Shown: positions 1-13,400, numbered from the stretch's first letter. The stretch is DNA of 64,000 bases from Epiperipatus broadwayi (GCA_028023455.1 JAQFVV010000457.1:312001-376000); one strand, 5' to 3'. Numbers and translations: made by a program. Notes: a model not told the origin generated them from the letters alone.

Positions 1-629
1 ATTGATATAAATTTATAATTGTTTTTTTTATTTTTACTTTTTATTTGCTTGACATTTTTATACCCCTATCTATGAGAATTGATAAGTAATTTTTAAACCA
101 AAATATAATTATTAATCATTGAACCTCATTTAAGTTTGGCTTATTAGTTCTTAGGAAGCCTTAAAATAGAACTTCTAATAAATCATAGATCTGTGTGTAT
201 AAATTAGTATTTATTGCAGAAGTATATTTACACTAATAAAAATACAGAACCACTCTTCTCCACCCTTTTTTTTTAAATATCTGCAATTTTACATTAAATA
301 AAACTTTCAAAATGTAATGTCTTTCATCTCCATTTGATTTTTTTAAATTACAAAGAATAAAATTTATTTTTAACAATAATAATTTAATGATATAGTTGAA
401 AAATTATCCTCTGTCCTGATATATATATGACTGTACTTGTATTCTGCTATATGTATATTAAAAAAATATCACAAAATTTATTCTTGCCACTTGAAGATCA
501 GTGTTATAGCAAGATGCATTTCAAGTTGTTCCTAGATGCATGTAAACAATGTCAGTACTTACATAAACCATTATAATAGTAGTCATACAGTTGTTTGAAT
601 ACATTAATGTTGTGGTTGTAAAATATGTA
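1..629. other. AT-rich DNA, nothing recognised
   Basis: No frame with coding character, no tRNA-like boxes and no terminal repeats were seen. It is probably intron or 5' flank of the SLC35A4-like gene. Confidence 0.4.
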
Positions 630-1205
630 CATGGAAATTCAATAAGTCTTTTGTACTCCAGAAAAAATAAGGGAAATATATTAGAGAAATATATTTTAGA
701 TCACTACCAGATAAGGTTTTAATTAATTGATTAAATTTGAGTAGAATGTAACAATGGAAAATATTTACATAATTTGTGATAAGAAAATTGTGTTTGGTAA
801 ATGCCAAGAAATGTTTGCTAATTACAAATATTTCTTGATACAATACAAGTTGAAACTATTAATTAAAAATGCAAAGAGGAAAACAAAACTGATAACAATC
901 AAGAATGAACTCTGGATTACTGCAGGCAGAACTGCAAAGATAAATAGCAGGGTGCAGCAAAGTGCATAGTTCTTATTCAAATGAGTTTAACAAGTGACTG
1001 GTTGAGTTTTTAACGAACAATAGCTGTAAGAAGCTTAAGTGACAGTATGGTCCTCTAGTGTGAGTCAACAGAATTGTGAGCAGCAGCTGAATGAAGTCAA
1101 AGAATTCCGTTAGTTTGAGGAGCAGAGCCAAAGTGTTTGGAAACTGAAGCCAAAGGAAGCATCCGGATAGCAGCAAACTGTATGCATGTTGTGGGGTTTG
1201 AACCA
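630..1205 (+). repeat. Unnamed dispersed repeat, copy 1
   Basis: This matches 6884-7600 in direct orientation. Shared landmarks are tactccagaaaa, atatattttagatcac, cagataa, gccaagaaat (attccaagaaat in copy 2), ttacaaatatttcttgata, and later the pair agtgtttggaaactga-gccaa and agagtttgggaaacca-ggcc. No transposase or RT is visible. Small frames on both strands here have no coding signs. Its class is unknown; the G-rich second half contrasts with the AT-rich surroundings. Confidence 0.6.
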
Positions 1206-2708
1206 TAAGTGAACTATACCATCTTGGACTGTGTCAGTAACTATTCTCTACTAATAACTTTTATCATTATTCTAGTCTGTATCTAGGTTTGTTATTTATT
1301 GATTTATTTGCTGATATTCTAAGTACCTGCATTCGAATACACAATTAATTACAGTCAACAGATTAAATTAAGAATCTTTATTCAGCTGAGAATTTATCCT
1401 AGAATTTTTTAGCTCTCAAATATTGTGCTAAACTGCATAAAATAATTAATTTATTTGCAAGGTGGCACTTCCTGGTCAGCGCTTTGACATATAAAAAAAA
1501 TAATAATAATTAATCCGTCTGTAAATTTTCTAGTCTATTCTAACTCTGTGAAACAAATCTCTAATATTTATTTTACAAGTTGAAAGTAGAGAATATCATA
1601 TATTACAATTGTAAAATAATTATTAGTTCCAAAAAAAGATTGCTTTCATTATATTCAAGAAATCTAAGTGCACTAAATCTAGATTCAAATTCTTCTCTGA
1701 TGGAGACCAGAAGTTTGAACTAGTCTTGGAATATAATAGGACATTGCTAGATAGCGATTTAATAAGCTCTACAATCTTGCATCTACACGTTACTCAAGCT
1801 ACAGTATAGATGACAGAACTAAGTAGTATACCTGGAATTTGTTTCTGAAAAGCATTGTGTAGGATAGAAACACAATGTTTATTTATTTTTTTAGTTCTAA
1901 ATTTTAATAGAGGAACTAGAGCTTGGTATGTAGTATCAAGTAATCTATTTCAAAAATGTCTATCAAAACAATAACTTTTTTTTAATTATATTTTGTATAT
2001 ATGTGTGTTTTGTAAATAATAAATATTTTATTAATACTAGTAAGTATTTTAATTTTTTTTAAATGTGTAATTTTAAAATAAGTTCATTTATTAAATTCTA
2101 ATATATACTAATGTTCTTAATATTAACCCAACTATCAGAATGGTAAATTTCAGCTTTTATTGTTTTTTATTTTATTTTTAGATTGCATTATTTATTTTTA
2201 GAACTTCTAAATTTGAGAATTGAGCAATTGGAACTAATATTTATCATCGTAAATGACAATTGATAATTGTAACAATATTATTTCATTAATTTACACTTTT
2301 TTGTGATGTAATGGAGCCATTACAGTTTAAACTATAGCATTAAACATTAAAATGCTACAGGAAGTTGCAGTAAGAGGGCAAAAAGCAATGGCTAACTACT
2401 ACTGATTATGATCATATGCTATCATTGAATCAAAATATACTTTTATATAATTACTTTACCTGTTTTTTAAAAAACAACTTAATATCTTTGCCACTTATAA
2501 GTAGCCCTGAACATCTTAAGGCAGTGATAGATATATGGATTGAGATGTAAAATTCCAAATTGAATCTCATACTTATCATTTCTGGTGCTCAGGTATCACA
2601 TGACATCTCCAGAAATTAATTATTTGACTATTTTTATTAACAAATGTTATCAGAGAATATAGATAAGTTTATTAATATAGAAATATGTTTTATTTTTATT
2701 TTTTTTAG
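1206..2708. other. AT-rich intron-like DNA
   Basis: Searched for the upstream SLC35A4 exon, which should end in phase 0; none is convincing. Short poly-T and poly-A tracts only. Confidence 0.35.
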
Positions 2709-2784
2709 CTTTCACTTCCACTCCAAAATATTCTTTTATATATCTTTGGAATAGTGTGCAATATTTTACTTTTTTTGATGGGAG
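2709..2784 (+). CDS. SLC35A4: SLC35A4-like nucleotide-sugar transporter, internal exon
   Basis: This 76-nt exon lies between a polypyrimidine-AG acceptor (tttttttag) and a GTAAGA donor. In phase 0 it reads LSLPLQNILLYIFGIVCN and on to MG plus one base, which pairs with the next exon. From memory of the family, vertebrate SLC35A4 has a closely similar LPLALQN-LYTFGV-N segment at the start of one of its last membrane helices. SLC35A proteins are multi-spanning Golgi/ER transporters that exchange nucleotide sugars for nucleotide monophosphates; SLC35A4 itself is the least well characterised member. Only about the last 108 residues of an expected 320 or so are in the window. I found no convincing coding exon in 1-2708, so the 5' part is probably off the left edge. 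The human coding sequence is, as I recall, one exon; here it is split. Confidence 0.85.
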
Positions 2785-4890
2785 GTAAGAAATTTATTTT
2801 TATTAATATTAGTTAAATTTCAAACTTTCTAGAGAAAGAATTAATCTTTCATCAACATTATTATTATTAAATTTATTGTTTTTATTTAGTTATCAGTTAA
2901 GTTTTTATTGTTTATAATTTGGCTTAGATCTAATAACTGCTTAGAATTTGATTTTATGTTTTGTAAATTAAAATATTATTTGTATTAGTATGATCCACAG
3001 CAATATTTCACATGATTTTTTTTATTAACATTTTTATAGATAATGTTTTTATAAAGTTATTTTGAATATATTTTAATTTTTAAATTCAGAATGCTTTATA
3101 AAAGAATCTTCTGCTACTCATCAGCCACTTATGAATTTTGCTGTTTTAGAATTTTAAAAATTACATTTAATAGTCATTAATTTATTTAATTTGATATTTT
3201 CACTTTCAGTCAACCAAAAAGATAAAAATTAATCTTGTGCAATTAAAAAATAGCAATTTAGATATGGCAACTGCCATTTTATTTTCTCACATTAGTGCTA
3301 ATATTGTAGAATGTCTTATAATAGTATAACATATGGTTAGAAAATTCTAATAAAATTTATAATACTTCTAGAATTGAAAAAAAAATTAACAGTTTCTTTA
3401 ATCACTAAAAGTATTAATTGTTAATTTTAAAAATTCTACATTTTGAACTCTTTTTAAAGATTTTGTGCTTAAAAAATGAAAGCAATGAAAACATACTATG
3501 TTTCATAATTTTTTATTGCGAGTTTTTATTTATAATGATTTTTTATTGTGGATTGGTATCTGTTATGTTGACACTTCATTAGCAGCAAGCTTTGTTTTTT
3601 GCCATAAGACCAATATCAGTAGTGAAAGTAGTAGATGAATCTTTTCTAAATCTAAACATCTTATAGATTTAGTTCAAAATGGAACATTGTTACTCCTTGA
3701 GATTCATACCATGGTTTACCATTCAATCAAGGTAGGAATAAAATCATGAATGGTAAAGCTATTTGCTAGGGCTTATTATGGTAAGAATTGATACATAGCA
3801 TTACAACTTCATGGAATTGTTTTATCAAAAATCTTATTTGAGATTGCTATATAAAGACTTGAATAATTATTCTCTCAGACATCTTGTGGAGATTTAATCA
3901 TAAGATTTTATATTTTGAAAATTAGGGAAGAAATTTCCTATTATCTTTTCAAAGATATATTTTATTATTAGTTTTCATATATGTTTGGTATCTGAAATAC
4001 TTCAAACACAAAAAATATATGGCATATAAAGGTATACATCTAAAAGTGTCACATGTCGACATTTCGCTCTAACAGATCGCAGTCATACATGAGCAACAGC
4101 AAGCACAAGTATTTTGGACCAGTATAGTAGCTAGTACAATAAATAGCTTCAAAATGAAGAACAAATAATTTAGAATGGAATTCAGTAAACAAATCCATCA
4201 ATTGCATTTGTTTTAATTTTTTTGAACTGATATAGTAATATGTTTATGAAATGTGCTAGGTTTATACTTTAGCTTCTCAATATTTAAATCAATTATATAT
4301 TAAAAATATGTATTAGGAATATCTTTTTTAAACACTTCTTCCTAACTTGATCTAGTTTATTTAAATAAACATAGCATATAAACTTCTCCAATTTCTCATA
4401 CAATCTTGAATTAAGTTCTGAATCACTTTAAAAATAGTATATAAATAATCTAAAATTTCAACTATTTAAAAATATACTTTTTCAAGGGGAACTCTATACA
4501 TGAGTAAAATATTAATACATAAACATGAAATATATTGTAACAAGACATATTCTTATCAAAGTATTGATTTATTTATTTTGAGAGAGAGAAAAAAGAATAT
4601 ATCTAAGAGGATATATATTAAATTCATATTTATAGCAACATTTTAATATAACTAATAGTTAACTGACTAAAATTTAATTTCTTATTCTAAATTTTTTTAA
4701 AGAAACTATAAAAGGAATAATAATACTAATTTTATCATTATCATTGATTTTCAATAGTTTGTACAAAGTAAGTTATAAAAAAAATCTTTTTTTTTTTAAT
4801 ATTTAAATAATTTTTTTATTTTATTTAAAATATAGAAAAAAAAAAAAAACAAGTTTAATAATTCATATCTAATTAGTTAAAATATAATAA
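2785..4890. other. SLC35A4 intron, AT-rich
   Basis: No coding frames. A perfect 11-bp hairpin (TTTACCATTCA at 3715-3725, complement at 3747-3757) is the only structure seen. A slightly less AT-rich patch at 4050-4140 is unclassified. Confidence 0.4.
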
Positions 4891-5135
4891 ACAGGCAAAA
4901 CTCTCCTACAGTAGTGCTACCCTGTGCCAACCAGAGATGCCAGAAGGCTTGTGCATAAAATCCCCATCTAGTGCCTACTTATTCCTTTATGCACAAGTCT
5001 TCTGGCATCCATTGATTAGTTTGGTTGGCACAGGGTGGCATTACTGTATGGAGAGTTTTGCCTGTTTAATAACAGTTATGTGCTAGCATAAGAGATGGTG
5101 ATCATGTGATGGTTAATGGTTTAAAATATAATAAA
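4880..5135. repeat. Foldback element with long flanking duplication
   Basis: Arms about 4892-4965 and 4986-5068 are imperfect inverted repeats: one starts ACAGGCAAAACTCTCC and the other ends GGAGAGTTTTGCCTGT. The loop is short. The right arm continues into taataacagttatgtgct and gatcatgtgatg, which is shared with the copy at 7654-7943. The unit is flanked by TTAAAATATAATAAA on the left (about 4877-4891) and on the right (about 5122-5136), a candidate 14-15 bp target duplication. Confidence 0.6.
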
Positions 5136-5136
5136 T

Positions 5137-6883
5137 TGTGATTAGTCAGTGATTGTTTTAGAAAGAAGGGGTAAGAAATCACTTGCTTGTTATTGATAGA
5201 AAAATGTCTAAAATCATCTTAAAGGGGGGGAGAGATAAAATTTATGAAGTTATGTTTTTATTTAAAGTTTTTTTTTTTCATTTTTAAACTTGATAAACTA
5301 TAGCACTTTATTAAAGAGTCCAGTGATAATTAAAATGCATTGCTAAATCAATTAAACTCCTAAGGAATTAACTTTCTTGAAAGGAAGGAAATCCATTATT
5401 AACATTCTACAAAGGCAATGTCTGGAAAATTTGTCATATTGTTAGAATAAATACTTTGTTAGAAACAAATTTTCTGAAAAGTCCTATATATAGCAAATAA
5501 AGAAGAAATGTAGCAAAATATATTTAACCTATTTATTTAAAAAGGAAAAAATATTGTTACCTCATACTGAAAATAAAATGGAATAAGAAAGATTACATTG
5601 GAATTCATTAATAGTAACTAAACAGTGAAAATATGAGAAGTTTTCCAGTTGCATATTTAGATAATACTTCACTCCTAATTGTAGGTCTATGGGAATGAGA
5701 ATTTGTTGGAATAAATATTTCAATGGCAGCTATCTACATTAAAATCTTAATAGTCCATAGACATTTTAAGAAGATACTGCTTGGTTAAAGAAGAATCCAA
5801 AAAACTATAGCTTTACTAATTTTCTTGTATAGTATTTTTTGTAAAATAATTGTATAATTTAATTTGTAGTTATGATTGTATTTATATTATTACACAATTA
5901 ACAATGAAATGATATGGGGAAAAATATTACTGATATTATTGCATTTTTTTTTTTTTTTCGTCAGGGGGAGATTCTGCATGAAAGAAGTAGATATCAGAGC
6001 ATATGTGTATGCATAAGACACTTAGATATTAGCTGATATAATATATTCTTAAACTACTAATCAATATGTGTTCACAGTTTATAAATTCTTCATTTATTTT
6101 GTTGATTTGTGTCAAGGGAGGAATAAAGTAATTTTTCATCCTATTGTCTACATTATTTACCATATGAATAATGGAATTATGTGAGTTCTATTCCTGGAAA
6201 TTGTAGTTATAGAATTATTTTCATTGCTTGTATTTTTTTGTGTTTCATATAAATAATTTTATTAATTGTCTAATAAAAGAATTCACACTTAAAAAGATAT
6301 TTCATTCTGATGCCTTATTTTAATATGTGCTTGTGTCACAAATATGGTTTTTGAATTCTCATGATTCAAATATTAAACAGTCTTCCGTTTAATTGATCTT
6401 TATTGCTTATTGAAAATTTAGATTTATTTATGTATTTCTATTTTCTGGCATCTGAATAAAAGTAATATAATGATTGTTATTTCTGTAACAGTATTAAAAT
6501 TTTTGCAAGTAGAATTTAATGACAATCATATTCCAAAACACAGGTTTAAATCCTCACACCATTGTGTGTATTTGATTGTACATATTAAAGAAAGAAGAAA
6601 GTTAGCATTTCATATTTAAATGTGGAGATTTTAAATATCTTTTAAGAAGAATGTGTATGATTTGTTCCTGGGAAAATCTTTATTATATTCTCATGGTCAT
6701 CTATTCAAGAGGGCTTTTTTTTTATTAGTATCACAATTATTTCTATCATTCATTAGTCTGACATGGATTATAAAAATCAGTTTACTATAAGAAGTAATTT
6801 TGATTTTTTTTTTTAATTATGAATTTAGTTTTGCCTTATTATTAGTGTGATGTTTTGTAAAAATATTTACATTGACATTAGTA
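5137..6883. other. SLC35A4 intron, AT-rich
   Basis: No coding frames, tRNA boxes or terminal repeats recognised; homopolymer A, T and G tracts only. Confidence 0.4.
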
Positions 6884-7605
6884 TAAGTTTGTGCACTCCA
6901 GAAAAGTGGAAATATATTTTAGATCACTTACAGATAAACGTTAGATTTAATTAATGATTAAATTTACATTAATTATGTAAGAACATTTCGACCGATAAAT
7001 TCCAAGAAATATTTGTTGATTACAAATATTTCTTGATAAGAGACTAATTAATTAATGGAATAGACTTTGTAAATTTCCTTATATGGAAATGAATTTCTAC
7101 GACATCAAAACATTACCGTATATGGAAATAAATTCCTAAGAAAGTAGTTAATTGTGTGTGTAATTAAAAGCTAAGATGAATTCCGTAGTACAATAACAAA
7201 CTATAAGTAGGGTAAGCAACAAAGTGCCTGATTCATTCTCCCAGTGTGATTTCCAGAGAGAAAGTGTGACAGTAGATTCAATGAGTGTGCAGTGCTCTAC
7301 AGTGAAAATGTGTTCAGGAGCAGTAGCTGAACAGGCCCAAAGAGTTTGGGAAACCAAGGCCGGAGAAAACCATCTAGGTAGCAGCCAGATGTGAAGAGCT
7401 GATTTTCCATCAGAGTTCCAGTGAGTTTTCCAAGCAGGTGATTGCAGAGAGATGGAAGTGATTGCAGCTAAAAGAAGTTCATAGTGACTGTCACAGTGCT
7501 CTACAATGAAGCCAGATGTGTTCACATGCAGCTGAACTGGACTGGGGCCAATATATTTGGAAAACCAAGGTCAGTAATAACCGTCTTAAAGGCAGCCAGT
7601 ACATC
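6884..7605 (+). repeat. Unnamed dispersed repeat, copy 2, with internal tandem module
   Basis: Direct-orientation homologue of 630-1205. Its 3' half holds about one and a half tandem copies of a roughly 203-bp module. CAGTGCTCTACA begins at about 7289 and again at about 7493. Each is followed by a gtgttca...agctgaac stretch and then by a tttgg-aaaccaaggyc and ggcagccag landmark. No protein or RNA-gene signature was found; the minus-strand frame 7148-7525 has no recognisable domain. Confidence 0.6.
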
Positions 7606-7653
7606 GGGGGAAGCTAACCATAACCACCATTATCCTATTAGGCAGGATTGGTG

Positions 7654-7943
7654 TTAACCCACTAAGCATCACATGATCATCATTTCTTATGGAGGATTGC
7701 ATTAGATCCTAAGATCTAGGTGCAGTGCTCTCAGATCCAAAGCTCCTTACTGATGAAGGCCACAGGCCAGAAATTAGTCTGGGGATATTGGATGAGTAGG
7801 CACTAGATCGTGATTTTATGCACAAGCCTTCCGGTATCCATTGATTACACTGGGTGGCACTACTGTATGGAGAGTTTTGCCTGTTGTAATAACAGTTATG
7901 TGCTAGCATAAGAAATGGTGATCATGTGATGTTTAGTGGTTTA
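7654..7943. repeat. Foldback/MITE-like element, fullest copy of a four-copy family
   Basis: The ends are inverted repeats of about 38 bp: left begins TTAACCCACTAAGCATCACA and right ends ATGTTTAGTGGTTTA. The interior carries the family core gaggattgcattagatc, agatctaggtgcagtgctc, tctggggatattgg, atgcacaagcctt and gagagttttgcctgt. The core recurs at 26185-26400, 37660-37890 and, as a palindrome of one end, at 4892-5120. It is non-coding. The terminal inverted repeats suggest a nonautonomous DNA transposon; the superfamily was not determined. Confidence 0.65.
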
Positions 7944-9010
7944 TCTGTTATTAATTTATCACTGAGCTGGTAATGTGCACCAGTGGTGTCTAGTTATTAT
8001 AACAGGTAACATATCATGTAAAGATATATGATAGAAAATTATTGTTTTTTTTTAATTTATAGATTAATTGGTTTATGGGCCTAATATCTGAAAACACAAG
8101 TTGATTATTAATATCTAGGCAAAATCCTAACTTATTGCTGAATTAAATGAGATACAAATTCTGTCACCCATGTAACTTTATTACTATACCAAGTTTGTCA
8201 AAAGCAATTTGTTGTGATCAGGTGTGGGACGTCATTATTATCTTTTGAATACTCTCAATATTAACAAATAGCTCTAACTTTATCTAGTGAAAAATATTCT
8301 TATCTGAGTAATCTGATATTTGCTTTAATCTACTAGTTTTTTCTTGAGAATTGACCTAAATTAATCTTATATCCAGTGCAAATGGACTGCAATAAACTGT
8401 TGCTGATAATTCTACAGTTATGCTTCTCTGAAACAGGGCCAATTAAATTTATATGTGATAGCTTTTCATTATCTTCAGTTCTCTATATAATATAATACTG
8501 AACTCTCCATCTCCCCTTTAATACAAAATTAAGGTCTTTTAAATAATTTCCTTAGAAACCTGTTAGCTCTTTATTTTTGCAGCTTGTGTATGGTTATCTG
8601 ATCATTTGCAAATCTTAATCATTGGATTATTTGCAAGTTATTGTATCAAATTTTTGGTGTCAACCTGTGTATATTTAGGTATTCTAGATATATATATTTA
8701 GTTAAGCAACATATGTGTTTTGAACTGTTTTTTCCAAATAATTTTAAACAATACAACTAAAAGCATTGCTGATTAAATCAAATTTTTAAATTATGGTACC
8801 TCGTGACAATTATTTCTGAATCTACTTTATACATAGCCATCTGAGGCTTAGAAACAACTGTCCTGGAAGTGATTGGCTGCTTTTTTACATTATACAGTAA
8901 TTTGAAAGTTTGATTAAATAGGCAAATTTATTAATAAATTTTTTAAGTTATTTGGAATTGTTTATTTAAATTCCAGTTTAGCAGTTTGCACATTTAATTT
9001 TATATTGCAG
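7944..9010. other. SLC35A4 intron, AT-rich
   Basis: Nothing recognised apart from the pyrimidine-rich run into the acceptor at 9010. Confidence 0.4.
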
Positions 9011-9072
9011 ATAATGAAAATCACTTTTTTGATGGCTATACAATTTACACTTGGCTAATAATTGCTACTCAG
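9011..9072 (+). CDS. SLC35A4: SLC35A4-like transporter, penultimate exon
   Basis: This 62-nt exon follows a tatattgcag acceptor and ends CAG|GTAAGA. Its first two bases complete the split codon from the exon at 2709-2784, giving D. It then reads NENHFFDGYTIYTWLIIATQ and ends in phase 0. The FF-GY-Y/W-WL-I pattern is the loop plus the start of the next membrane helix seen in SLC35A family proteins (for example FFYGY in SLC35A3, recalled from memory). The intron before it is about 6.2 kb and the one after about 5 kb, both full of repeats. The phase match on both sides is the strongest evidence that this short exon is real. Confidence 0.85.
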
Positions 9073-9789
9073 GTAAGAAGTAAAATCTTTTAACAAAGTG
9101 TATTTTTTTACTTTTTTATAATTATTTTCATTTAGGGAATATTCTAAATTTGTATGTCAAAATTAAATATTGAAAATAGTTGATCTTTTCAAATTAAGCT
9201 TACTATGGGAAGAAATTATAATTTATTTTACTGACTGTCAACCATTAAATATACTCCAGTGTAGCATTTCTAATCTGGGGATCACAACTCCTGAGTAGAT
9301 TCTGAGGAAATTGCTGTAAAAAGTAGATAGATATAAAAATAATGTCTGATATTTAACATATTATTTAATAGTAAGCAACTATTCCCAACAAGTGTATTCC
9401 AAAAAAAAGACAAAACAAAAATAATAATTATATCAATAATAATAATACTCTAGTGATGATTTTTGCAATGACTATACAAACCAAACCGTGAACTGCAATA
9501 TATTTACATACAAATGTGACACTTTAATTCCTGAAATATCTGCGTAGTGTTACCCATGATATAATTGTATCAAAATTTTGTGAGTTTGAACTAATACTTG
9601 TCTAAATTTCAAATTGCTAGGCACAATTGTAAGTTAGTTATTGGAAAATTAATAATGATTTTGTGTACTTCCATGAAAATTAGGAAAAACCACTACTGAA
9701 ATATCCCAATTATTGAAAATAGCATATGTCGAAAATGCTGTGAAAAAAGTTAAGTGTATTTGAGTGATATAAGCATTTCAAAAATGAGT

Positions 9790-10450
9790 GAAAAGTTATG
9801 AAAGATTGACCTTATAAGTAGATAGTCAAAAATAACCATGACTGGGATGAGATCTGATATGGTTTGATAGACAATATTAATAACAGAAAAAATTCATATT
9901 AATCAAAAAATAGTTAGCTTAACTTTAACTGAAGAATTTGGCATGAGAAACATGTCTGTGAAGTTTGTACTTTGGATCTTGATGAATGAACAGAAGCAGT
10001 ATTGACTAGAAGTTATGATTGATATTTCTTTAAATATGCACCTATTTCTGAGAGTAATGATAAGTGTTGAAATTGCAATTTTCAATATAATTCAAGCCAT
10101 AACATTAGAACATATAGTGGAAATCTCTGAGTTCACTGCACTTTAAAAAAACATAAATATCATAATTCACAGACTATGCTGCTATATTTCTTGAATCACA
10201 AAGACAATACTTTAATGACAAAGGCAACAGTCAAATATCAATGCTATTTAGAAATGCTAGCAGTAGTCTAATAAATAGATCCATCATCATAATAATGCAC
10301 CAAATCATAGTGCATTCACAGTAAGAGATTTTCTGATCAATAAAAAAAAAGGTGATTACTCAGTTATCATCCTGTCTATTCATTTGATATAACATATAAC
10401 CAGGGCAATAATAGCCACTAGTGTACAGTTTCACATGTATATTTTTTTAA
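9790..10450 (+). pseudogene. Dead mariner-type transposase
   Basis: Plus-strand frames with stops and shifts show the mariner transposase layout. 9908-10000 reads TEEFGMRNMSVKFVLW then NEQKQ, matching the LGMR-VSA-FVP--L--EQK block (family knowledge). 10279-10351 reads HHHNNAPNHSAFTVRDFL, matching the HHDNAPAH--VREFL block that holds the second catalytic Asp of the DD34D triad. Here that Asp is Asn. The usual third-Asp block after it is scrambled. It is a fossil in an intron of the SLC35A4-like gene. Terminal inverted repeats were not identified. Confidence 0.75.
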
Positions 10451-13400
10451 GATTTATTCCAGGAATTAAATTGTCAGATCTTACATAAAACATGCTGGCC
10501 CATCATTCTGTTTATAAAATATTTTGCAATAATATCTTTCAACTTCTTCTCGACAAATGTTTTATTTCAGAAATACTAGTTCTCCATAGTGTTCTTTTTT
10601 CCACCATATCTGAATGAACACCTTCAACATTGCATTTGTTGAGATTGTCTTTGAGATTTGGCTACTAAAGTTTATTCATGTTATGTAATTTCTGCATGAT
10701 GGAATGAGAGGGATGTTTTAATACTATAGGTGGAAAGTCAGGTATTTGATAAAATATTTAAATTCACTTTTACTAGTTATTTATATATGATAAATTATTT
10801 TAATAATTTGAAAATTCTCACATTAGTAATGCATTTAAATTGAATCTTTTAAATAAATTTTACCATCAGAATCATAAATATGGAGTTGATGATTTGTTGG
10901 AATGGATTCTCAGTTTGTGAGGAGATTCTAAGAGTTATGTCAGCTATAATATTCACTTTTTTTTTTCATGTGTCATAGCATCAGACATGAAGCGAACCCT
11001 CTAACCTGGACAACTGCTTGTAAAGGAACTGTGCTGTTCTCTCAACCACCAACACTTGATTAATATCCACTTTTAATCAAATATATTGTCATTTAAATTT
11101 GCATTGGTTTTTTTTTTTTTAATCAGGACACAGGTATTGGAAAATAATATTAGTCTATTTTAATTGTAACAATTCATACAATTAACTTAAAGCCAAGAAC
11201 AAACCTTGCCACTCTCTGCTTTTTAAAAAAAATAGTCCAGATCTTCATTTATTTAATGAAAAAGCATCTGGAAAACCTTCCCAAAATAAAGTAATATATA
11301 AACTCTTAGTTAGTATCAATGTACAAAGATAGATCTTATCTTAAAAATTACTAGTTTATTTTCAGATCATTTATCTTATCATAATTAAACACATTTGTTT
11401 AAAATCTGTAAAATAATATTACTTTTCTTAAAAACAAAAACTTTTCTAAAATACTTTATCTTACTCTAAAACATTATTTCTAAATAAATTTATTTAATAT
11501 AATACAGGTGATTTAAAATAAATCAAAAAAATCTTTTGTTTTCTGAAAGTAAAATAAATCTTATTTGCATCTACATAAATTAAAACAAAATCTAAAAAAA
11601 AAAATTTTTATTTTAGTGTCTTTGAAAATAGATTTATTTCAAATAAGATGTGTGTATCTATGATAATTTAAATGAAAATTTCAATTATTTATTAAACAGT
11701 TAAATATTAGAATTTCTAATTTGTGTCCACATTCAGTCTTTTTCCTTTACAATTTTACATTTATTCCTTTCATTACTACATTTCTTTTATCTATATCTTG
11801 ATATTAACTACAATGAAATGATTTCTTCAGTACATTGCTTTTATTTTTGAAATGTCCATGCATATAAAACTATGTGTAAATAAAAGATTGTTTATTTTTG
11901 TAAATGCACACGGATTTCTTCATTTTAATAACATTTCATTTATTGAAGAAATTTACTCTAGAAATTCACTGGACAGATCATCTCAAAATTTTAGATTAAA
12001 TTAGAATAAAATTTGTAAATAAAGTTAGTTGCATACAATTTATTATCATATATATATTTATTCCCTGGGTAAATGAAGAAGAGGGTGGAAGCAGCTAAAA
12101 TGGTTAAACTGAATTATAAAATTAGTGTTGATTTGAATTGATAACAGATCAGCAGTAAAGAATGGTCAATGGTAGACTAGTAGACTGGCTAGTAGTGATT
12201 AAGTCTAAAATGGAAGCATTTACTGGTTTGTGTATTGAAAAGGTTATTATCAGCAAAGGGTAATTAACAGAAGCTTATCCAAGCAGCAGAATCCAAAACA
12301 GAGATGGTTAATATATAATGGACAAATTATCTGTGCAGATGTAAGCACAAAAGTGTGAATTCTAATAGATTTATTCTATATGTGAAATTATATATGCTTA
12401 TTTATGTTTCAAGAGACTATTTGAAAGCACAAATATAATAATTGAATTAGTTCTGGTGTAAAAGAAGACTATTTTTACTCAAGGAAGATAAATAGTGTAT
12501 GAATATTAATGGACTATTACCGTTTTATGTTGTTTTTAACACATTATTATTGTTATTAAATAAATCTTACTATATATACATTTTGAAGTATACTGTTTAT
12601 TTATTTAGCTCCCTGATTGGTCTTTAGAAACCTTCAGGACATAGCAATTTTATTGTTTTTAAAAAAATAATATATCTTGTGAATGAGTTTTAAATATATT
12701 AAAAGAATTTTAAAAATTTAAAGTTTACTTGTCTAAGAGTCAAATAAATAAGAACAAATACATAGTTTAATTTTGTTTCCAAATTAAGAAATATGGTTTA
12801 AACCTTGCTGTAAATGAGAATATATTTTTTATTTCAAAATAATAATATATCAACAGCCTGATCATTATTTTGGAAAGAAGATAGTCAAAATTGCTGAAAA
12901 TATGATAAGATTCGGAACTCATATAACCATCTTCATGGCTCTAAAGTATAATTAAAATTGTTATTTTATAAACCATTTTAATATTGATGTTATATATTTT
13001 TCTGAATATGTCATATATATTTTTTAAAATAAGACCATTAGTCAATACTTTTAACAGACCTTAGAATTTACAAGCACCAATTTTTCTTGTGGACTATTCT
13101 TATATTTCTGCAGTTATATTAAGTGATATTTTTATTTCATGTTCAGTCTTTGTTCAAATTTGTTGAATTGTTTACACTTATATTCCAAAGCTACTTTAGA
13201 AATAATTATGATAAAACATTCATAAATATTTCCTCTAAGAGAAAAGCTTCTCCAAACATGAATATTGAAGAAGACATTATTCATTAATCTGAAAATTGAA
13301 TAAGTTTTGCATTTTTTCCATTTTCATTTCATATTTTAGATAAAAATAGCAGGTTATGCCATTACTGGTCAGTAATTTGATGGCTAGTTAAATTAGTCAG

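Noticed and set aside
7148-7525. 125-codon minus-strand frame
   Set aside because: It lies in a tandem-structured dispersed repeat, with no domain; the homologous copy at 630-1205 does not keep it.
9255-9300. hAT-like left end (cagtgtagcatttctaatct)
   Set aside because: No matching right end or 8-bp duplication was found nearby.
10965-11055. Less AT-rich patch that might be a SINE
   Set aside because: No A or B box at proper spacing and no second copy in the window.
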